A stretch of DNA of 48,160 nt from Planctomycetaceae bacterium (lineage in GTDB: Bacteria; Planctomycetota; Planctomycetia; Pirellulales; Thermoguttaceae): contig JAJFVC010000052.1 of assembly GCA_021372005.1 (NCBI GenBank), forward strand, positions 1 through 48,160. Reading direction: 5' to 3'. Position 1 is the stretch's first letter. The number at the start of each line of letters is the position of its first letter. This document shows positions 44,927-48,160 of this stretch, in pieces. The notes beneath the pieces were generated by a model. The model ran no database searches. It was not told the origin of the DNA and saw nothing but the letters and a program-made list of their open reading frames with translations. The position numbers were made by a program, and so were the translations under genes.

Positions 44927-45094
44927 TTACGGATATGGTGTTTCTTCGATGACCGCAACAATCATATTGTCACGCTCTGTTTCTGTCAGCGGTTCGCAGT
45001 TCGTCAACTTGACAAACCGTAGCGATTGCGGCACTTGTGGCCCTTTGCTAGCGGGGTTAGGATATTCTCCGAGTTGGCACACTGCGAAACTCAT
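44927..45094 (-). CDS. Possible 55-residue protein of the island
   Basis: An open frame of 55 codons from an ATG at 45094 with protein-like composition (SLRFVKLTNCEPLTETERD, ending VIEETPYP). It is divergent from the winged-helix gene, 36 bp away. No ribosome site precedes the ATG, and the frame stays open for about 20 codons upstream into the neighbouring gene, so it may be the tail of a lost gene. The proposed promoter of the winged-helix gene lies inside it, which weakens the case. No function can be given. Confidence 0.35.
   Translation of the reverse strand: MSFAVCQLGEYPNPASKGPQVPQSLRFVKLTNCEPLTETERDNMIVAVIEETPYP
45036..45064 (+). promoter_or_regulatory. Candidate promoter of the wHTH-HEPN pair
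   Basis: TTGTGG (45036-45041), 17 bases, TAGGAT (45059-45064). The spacing is ideal and both boxes are moderate. Transcription would begin about 60 bases before the GTG at 45131. Confidence 0.3.
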
Positions 45095-45130
45095 CTGCCA
45101 GACGACTAGTTGATTCTTGGAGGGACAAAC

Positions 45131-45556
45131 GTGGAGAAGTCCGACTACGCATCGTTAGTAGCGCGTGCCGAAGAGGCCGTGCGGTCTGTTAAAGATTCCG
45201 AATTGAGGAGAGTAGCATTTGAAAAAGTGCTCGACGACCTATTACAGGGGGGCGCGAAACCGTCAATCGCTCACACAGGCGCGCATGCGAAGACAGACGC
45301 AAAACCTGCAAGAGCGAAGCTTCCATCAGGTACCCGGCGTGGCCCAATAGCTTACATTGAGGAAATACTCAGCGAAGGGTTCTTCAAGAAGCCAAAGACT
45401 ATGGCGCAGGTGAACGCTGAACTCGTAAACCGTGGCCATCATATCCCACGAACGAGTTTGAGCGGACCACTGCAAAAACTCTGTCAGCGCAAGAAGCTGC
45501 GCCGCCAGAAGGTGAAGGACGGCAAGAAGCAAACGTTCGCCTACTCTGAGTGGTAG
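45131..45556 (+). CDS. Winged-helix protein, first gene of the island pair
   Basis: A 141-residue protein. The start is GTG at 45131: GGAGG lies seven bases before it, and the longer frame from 45110 would hide that site inside the gene. Residues 1-40 are helical (YASLVARAEEAVRSVKDSELRRVAFEKVLDDLL, cited in part). A basic, Ala/Lys-rich linker follows (45-70). The C-terminal 70 residues look like a winged helix: IAYIEEILSEGFF, then TMAQVNAELVNRG, recognition helix SLSGPLQKLCQRKK and wing LRRQKVKDGKKQTFAYSEW. It should bind nucleic acid. The next gene starts 4 bp after its stop, so they form a pair. It could be the regulator or antitoxin of the HEPN-like protein; I know no characterised homologue. 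Confidence 0.7.
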   Translation: MEKSDYASLVARAEEAVRSVKDSELRRVAFEKVLDDLLQGGAKPSIAHTGAHAKTDAKPARAKLPSGTRRGPIAYIEEILSEGFFKKPKTMAQVNAELVNRGHHIPRTSLSGPLQKLCQRKKLRRQKVKDGKKQTFAYSEW

Positions 45557-45560
45557 TAGT

Positions 45561-46325
45561 ATGGGGAAGCGGAAGCGCCAGACAAAAACTTGTGATGGAC
45601 CAAAGGCCCTCGCTGCACTCGTCCAAAAAGCATTGGACGTTGCCAAGAAGGCAAAACGATTCCGCGCGGGCCTTCAAGGTGACAACTTCTACGCAAACAA
45701 GCTTGTAGAACTTCGGGTTGATGCCACTAACATATTTCGCAAGCTCGCCACTGATACCGCAGGTGACACCGCCACGATGGCGGGACTTATAGACAAGGTA
45801 TTCTCTGCCGTTGTGAATTCTAAGGAACGCTTGGCTGCATCACGCGACTTGTGCTTTGCCCTGCAAACGTCCTGGGCCAAGTCTGGCACTGACGGAAATG
45901 TCAACAGTGACGAGTTATTCCCATTGGCTGTCATAACGCGATGTCATCGCGGGTACTTGGATTCGATAGCAAGGCAGATGAACGGTTGCTTCTCCTCGGG
46001 ATGGTACGATGCTGCTGCCGTTATGATGCGGCGGCTATTGGAGGTTTCGATCATCGAAGCGTTTGAAGCAAAAAAAATCGCCGAGCGAATAAAGGCCCCG
46101 GACGGAAACTATGTACAGTTGTCTGATTTGATTCGCCACGCCTTGGCCGAAAAAACATGGACCCTTTCTCGCAACTCTCAGAAATTCCTGCCGCAGCTTC
46201 GTGACGTAGGGCACATGTCTGCACACGGTCGATATTATCACTCGACACAAAGCGATATTGAGAAGATCAGGAGTGGTTGCCGCGTCGTCATTGAAGAATT
46301 CCTGCGCCACGCCGAGTTACTGTAG
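45561..46325 (+). CDS. DUF4145/HEPN-like protein, second gene of the island pair
   Basis: A 254-residue, all-alpha protein. Residues 1-35 are very basic (KRKRQTK, KKAKRFR). From about 120 the sequence RCHRGYLDSIARQMNGCFSS, then GWYDAAAVMMRRLLEVSIIEAFEA, then LRDVGHMSAHGRYYHSTQSD follows the DUF4145 pattern, a HEPN-superfamily relative found in defence and restriction contexts. The motif R214-D-V-G-H218-M-S-A-H222 falls where HEPN RNases carry their R-x(4-6)-H site, but the spacing is not canonical, so RNase activity is open. It is 4 bp behind the winged-helix gene with only a weak ribosome site of its own, implying coupled translation. A toxin-antitoxin or abortive-infection role is the best inference from family, partner and island setting. 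Confidence 0.65.
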   Translation: MGKRKRQTKTCDGPKALAALVQKALDVAKKAKRFRAGLQGDNFYANKLVELRVDATNIFRKLATDTAGDTATMAGLIDKVFSAVVNSKERLAASRDLCFALQTSWAKSGTDGNVNSDELFPLAVITRCHRGYLDSIARQMNGCFSSGWYDAAAVMMRRLLEVSIIEAFEAKKIAERIKAPDGNYVQLSDLIRHALAEKTWTLSRNSQKFLPQLRDVGHMSAHGRYYHSTQSDIEKIRSGCRVVIEEFLRHAELL

Positions 46326-46379
46326 TTGTTCTTATTGGGATGATTGCGTGAGTAAAACAATGAACACCTGGCAGCCAAG

Positions 46380-46775
46380 TTATTTTGCGGCTGGCTCGTC
46401 GAAGAACCTCGTGTGTCTTTTTGACGGCGGGAGCTTGGACGGATCGGGTTCACGCAGTGGACGCCATTTGTTTTTGCGCAACTCCTCGACCGTGCTTTGA
46501 TATAGCCGCACCTGCTGGCCGTCCGATTCGCCGTCGATTTGGCCCCATCGAAGCCAGTCTCTCAGCGTTCTAGCACGCACTTTCCCGCACGACATGGCCT
46601 CCACTTCGGCCGGCTCGTACCACGCTTCGTCCAGCGGCCGGATGGCTTGTATCTCGGCCCGCAGTGCTTCCCGAATCATCGGCGCGAGAGTCTCCACTAA
46701 GAGGACAATACTCTCCGGGCTGAGTGTAACGATTTCGCCAGTCACATGGTTTGCGATCTTGGCCTTTCTGGTCAT
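46380..46775 (-). CDS. Excisionase-like helix-turn-helix protein
   Basis: A 131-residue protein. After an N-terminal part with LSPESIVLLVETLAPMI and a helix (REALRAEIQAI), residues 52-105 form an excisionase/MerR-type winged helix: WYEPAEVEAM, RARTLRDWLRWGQI, then GQQVRLYQSTVEELRKNKW. The tail is Pro/Lys/Arg rich. Such proteins bend DNA at attachment sites to steer integrase toward excision, or repress the integrase gene. It is convergent with the HEPN-like gene (54 bp between stops). GGAG lies about nine bases before the ATG at 46775, and the upstream extension is not protein-like. With the flanking direct repeats it supports the mobile-element reading. Confidence 0.65.
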   Translation of the reverse strand: MTRKAKIANHVTGEIVTLSPESIVLLVETLAPMIREALRAEIQAIRPLDEAWYEPAEVEAMSCGKVRARTLRDWLRWGQIDGESDGQQVRLYQSTVEELRKNKWRPLREPDPSKLPPSKRHTRFFDEPAAK

Positions 46776-46793
46776 TGCGCCCACTCCGATTGA

Positions 46794-46874
46794 AAAAGGG
46801 AACGCCGTCAAGGCTGCTCCCACGACCTCCGCGAAGAGGCACCAGTGAACAGCGCGAGACCGGCGTTCCCTTTT
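46794..46874. repeat. Perfect 14-bp inverted repeat before the excisionase-like gene
   Basis: AAAAGGGAACGCCG (46794-46807) and CGGCGTTCCCTTTT (46861-46874) are exact reverse complements with 53 bases between them. The left arm lies 19 bp before the start codon at 46775. It may be a leader hairpin, an operator or an Xis/integrase arm-type site. Confidence 0.5.
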
Positions 46875-47239
46875 GGAGAACGGGCTTGCACTGCTCCACT
46901 GGTTCAAGGGCCTTGATGGTCCAGGTTCGCGGTTTCGTGGGGAGCAGACATTCGACGCAAAAATGCGTCAGTCCAATTGTCGGTCCGATTTTACCCCGTA
47001 TTCGTTTGGCTGGGAATCGGCATCAGAGTTTCTGTGTACGACTTGGTTCATGCTGGGGCAGCAGTGATTGGGGCACTGTGGCCATCGCAATGAACCTTGG
47101 CAATGCCCCGGCAGCCGCCTCCAACGCGAATCACTGCTTCAACAGAGACTGGCCAAACGAGCGTTTCCCACAATACCCATTTGCACCCATTTTACATACA
47201 GAACTGGCGCAAACGGCGATTCCCATCAGTGGCGCAATA
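46875..47239. other. Gene-free part of the island next to the intact tRNA
   Basis: About 365 bases where an integrase gene would be expected. Only short frames without start signals are seen and none shows the R-H-R-Y tyrosine recombinase residues. I read it as scar DNA left by loss of the integrase. Confidence 0.45.
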
Positions 47240-47325
47240 AAAAAGCCTTACGTAACTTATTGCTACGTAAGGCTTTAAATGAGTGGAGGATAGGGGGGTC
47301 GAACCCCTGACCTCTAGCATGCCAT
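47240..47325 (-). repeat. Attachment-site copy at the intact tRNA-Ala
   Basis: The partner of 44785-44869, overlapping the 3' half of the functional tRNA and its terminator. The perfectly shared core is 47280-47325 (46 nt), ending at GCCAT, which is the anticodon loop read on the plus strand. Confidence 0.88.
47242..47276 (-). terminator. Rho-independent terminator of tRNA-Ala
   Basis: AAAGCCTTACGTA (47242-47254) pairs perfectly with TACGTAAGGCTTT (47264-47276) over a 9-base loop. On the minus strand it is followed by TTTTTTATT. It lies 7 bases after the tRNA 3' end, and a copy stands at 44787-44821. Confidence 0.85.
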
Positions 47326-47356
47326 GCTAGCGCTCTCCCAATTGAGCTAATCCCCC
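47284..47356 (-). tRNA. tRNA-Ala (anticodon GGC)
   Basis: A complete 73-nt cloverleaf read on the minus strand. The acceptor stem GGGGGAT pairs with ATCCTCC and includes the alanine identity pair G3-U70. The D-arm region reads TAGCTCAATTGGGAGAGC. The anticodon stem CTAGC/GCTAG closes the loop ATGGCAT with anticodon GGC. The T-arm is CAGGGGTTCGACCCCC-like. The discriminator base is A, and CCA is not encoded. A strong promoter lies upstream and a terminator follows. The gene is the integration target of the island to its left. Confidence 0.97.
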
Positions 47357-47414
47357 GCAACGGCAGGTCGTCTCGCCACTCAATCGGGCTCGATTTCCCA
47401 CATCGCAGACTCGT

Positions 47415-47443
47415 AATTTATTCGTTGCCGTCGCCACTGTCAA
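47415..47443 (-). promoter_or_regulatory. Promoter of tRNA-Ala
   Basis: On the minus strand TTGACA (47438-47443), a 17-base spacer and TAAATT (47415-47420): a near-consensus sigma70 promoter about 60 bases before the tRNA 5' end. It is the best promoter match in the window. Confidence 0.75.
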
Positions 47444-47512
47444 GGCGGGTCTCGCACGCGGGTGCCGTAAACGCTTTTGGTGGCTTGAGTGAGCAACAGG
47501 AAAAACAAGGTC

Positions 47513-47617
47513 TCACGCCAAGACGCAAAGCCGCAAAGGAACGGATGGAAGAATTTCGACGTTTCGCGGTTACTTGACCGATCTCGGTTCTCTTTGCGCC
47601 TTAGCGTCTTTGCGTGA
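47513..47617. repeat. Imperfect 26-bp inverted repeat (CAAAGACGC type)
   Basis: TCACGCCAAGACGCAAAGCC and following bases (47513-47540) match the reverse complement of 47591-47617 with three mismatches, separated by about 50 bases. Sequence of this kind recurs between genes in many environmental bacteria. No gene is seen from 47357 to 47835; the only other elements are the tRNA promoter and the YTV terminator. Confidence 0.55.
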
Positions 47618-47733
47618 TTTTTGGGTGAACGTTGAACCAGATCTTGCCTATCTTGACCGTGAACTTTTTACTACGCCCGGCAAGGCGGGGCTCGCACGCT
47701 CGTGCACTTTACCTCCCCCCAAGAAAACAAAAA

Positions 47734-47770
47734 CGGCGGCCGAACCTGCTTGCACAGCGTTCGGCCGCCG
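47734..47770 (-). terminator. Rho-independent terminator of the YTV gene
   Basis: CGGCGGCCGAAC (47734-47745) pairs perfectly with GTTCGGCCGCCG (47759-47770) around a 13-base loop. Read on the minus strand it is followed by TTTTTGTTTTCTT. It lies 65 bp after the stop at 47836. Confidence 0.85.
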
Positions 47771-47835
47771 AATCGTTCTAGGCCAGGCCTTCCTCCGGTC
47801 GACGGAAGGCTTTTGCGGCGATCACGTCCCGTCGC

Positions 47836-48160
47836 TTAGTCGCAGCAGGCCGGAGCACAAGCCTTCGGGGCTTCGCAGCACGTCGGAGCCGGGCAGCAAA
47901 CCTGCACCGGAACCTGCTTGCAAACCACCACCGGCACGCACTTCGTCACTGTGTACTCGACTTGCTTCGGAACCAGCTTCGTGCAGTTGACGGTCTTCTG
48001 GTAGCAAACCGGCTTGCAAACCGTGTACGGCACTTGCTTGACGCATTGCTCTTCCACCATCTTCCGCACCTTGTAGGTGCAGGTCTTCACGCGCTGTTCG
48101 GGAACCATCGTGCAAACCTTGTACGTGCAGGTCTTCACGCAGTTCTCGCGGACCATGTGG
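47836..48160 (-). CDS. YTV-type cysteine-rich cell-wall protein (5' end outside window)
   Basis: The C-terminal 108 or so residues of a YTV protein; the frame is open to the window edge. Units of about 15-20 residues alternate basic and hydrophobic strands with paired cysteines: VKTCTYKVCTMVPEQR, VKTCTYKVRKMVEEQ, VPYTVCKPVCYQKTV, VEYTVTKCVPVVVCK. The recurring Y-T/K-V core gives the family its name. It ends in a Cys/Ala/Pro tail (CEAPKACAPACC) like the repeat protein at 22519. YTV proteins were described as covalently linked, disulfide-rich parts of the planctomycete protein cell wall. The signal peptide and most repeats must lie to the right. A strong terminator follows. Confidence 0.9.
   Translation of the reverse strand, partial: HMVRENCVKTCTYKVCTMVPEQRVKTCTYKVRKMVEEQCVKQVPYTVCKPVCYQKTVNCTKLVPKQVEYTVTKCVPVVVCKQVPVQVCCPAPTCCEAPKACAPACCD

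Larger units (their letters stand above)
44785..47325. mobile_element. 2.5-kb mini genomic island in tRNA-Ala(GGC), no integrase
   Basis: The direct repeats at 44785-44869 and 47240-47325 bound an insertion that left an intact tRNA gene at 47284-47356. Cargo: a winged-helix protein (45131), a DUF4145/HEPN-like protein (45561), an excisionase-like protein (46380, opposite strand), and possibly a 55-residue frame at 44927. Base composition is more AT rich than the flanking housekeeping genes. No tyrosine integrase is present between the repeats, although one normally lies beside the intact tRNA; the element is therefore a deletion remnant or moves with a helper. The excisionase-like gene supports past mobility. 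Confidence 0.8.

Noticed and set aside
45399..45677. Frames opposite the winged-helix and HEPN-like genes
   Set aside because: Antisense to well-supported genes with a clear ribosome site on the plus strand.

Overview
The window is GC-rich chromosomal DNA and almost certainly comes from a planctomycete, probably of the Pirellulales type. The markers are a DUF1559 prepilin with an H-X9-DG motif, a YTV-type cysteine-rich cell-wall protein, a PEP-CTERM protein, DUF1080 and Gfo/Idh/MocA sugar genes, an AraC regulator with a PAS domain, a RAYT transposase, and many genes with weak or no Shine-Dalgarno sequence. The two edge genes (tex at the left, the YTV protein at the right) are cut by the window.

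Positions 1-20321 are mostly housekeeping: Tex, a ThiF/MoeB-like enzyme behind UvrA, RmuC, a two-subunit M16 peptidase with a GNAT protein, aconitase, a RAYT transposase, then a compact minus-strand run of FHA, RsgA, HflX, SDR and RluA-type genes, and a divergent radical SAM gene. The class A RNase P RNA lies at about 20390-20851. From 20900 to 26700 come an orphan HicB-like ribbon-helix-helix protein, two lipoproteins, an exported Cys/Ala/Pro/Lys repeat protein and an ADH/DHOD-like pair.

Positions 27000-35000 hold a PEP-CTERM protein and a tightly coupled five-gene catabolic operon (two Gfo/Idh/MocA oxidoreductases, DUF1080, a cupin/phosphomannose-isomerase-like protein, a TIM-barrel isomerase). 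A PAS-AraC regulator is transcribed divergently from it. I infer a keto-sugar or glycoside route. Positions 35181-44122 hold a seven-gene minus-strand envelope cluster: a TPR membrane protein, a DUF1559 prepilin, an FHA-fused polytopic protein with repeated W-rich hairpins, a LamG-like anchored protein, a 1136-residue beta-strand-repeat surface protein, a two-TM protein and an anchored esterase. I do not know this combination as a described system.

Positions 44785-47325 form a mini-island of about 2.5 kb inserted in a tRNA-Ala(GGC) gene. The intact tRNA is at 47284-47356; its 3' half and its terminator are duplicated at 44785-44869. The cargo is a GTG-started winged-helix protein, a DUF4145/HEPN-like protein and an excisionase-like protein; no integrase remains. 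This and the envelope cluster are the best candidates for undescribed biology here. The statements on function are inferred from family motifs by eye; no database search was run.
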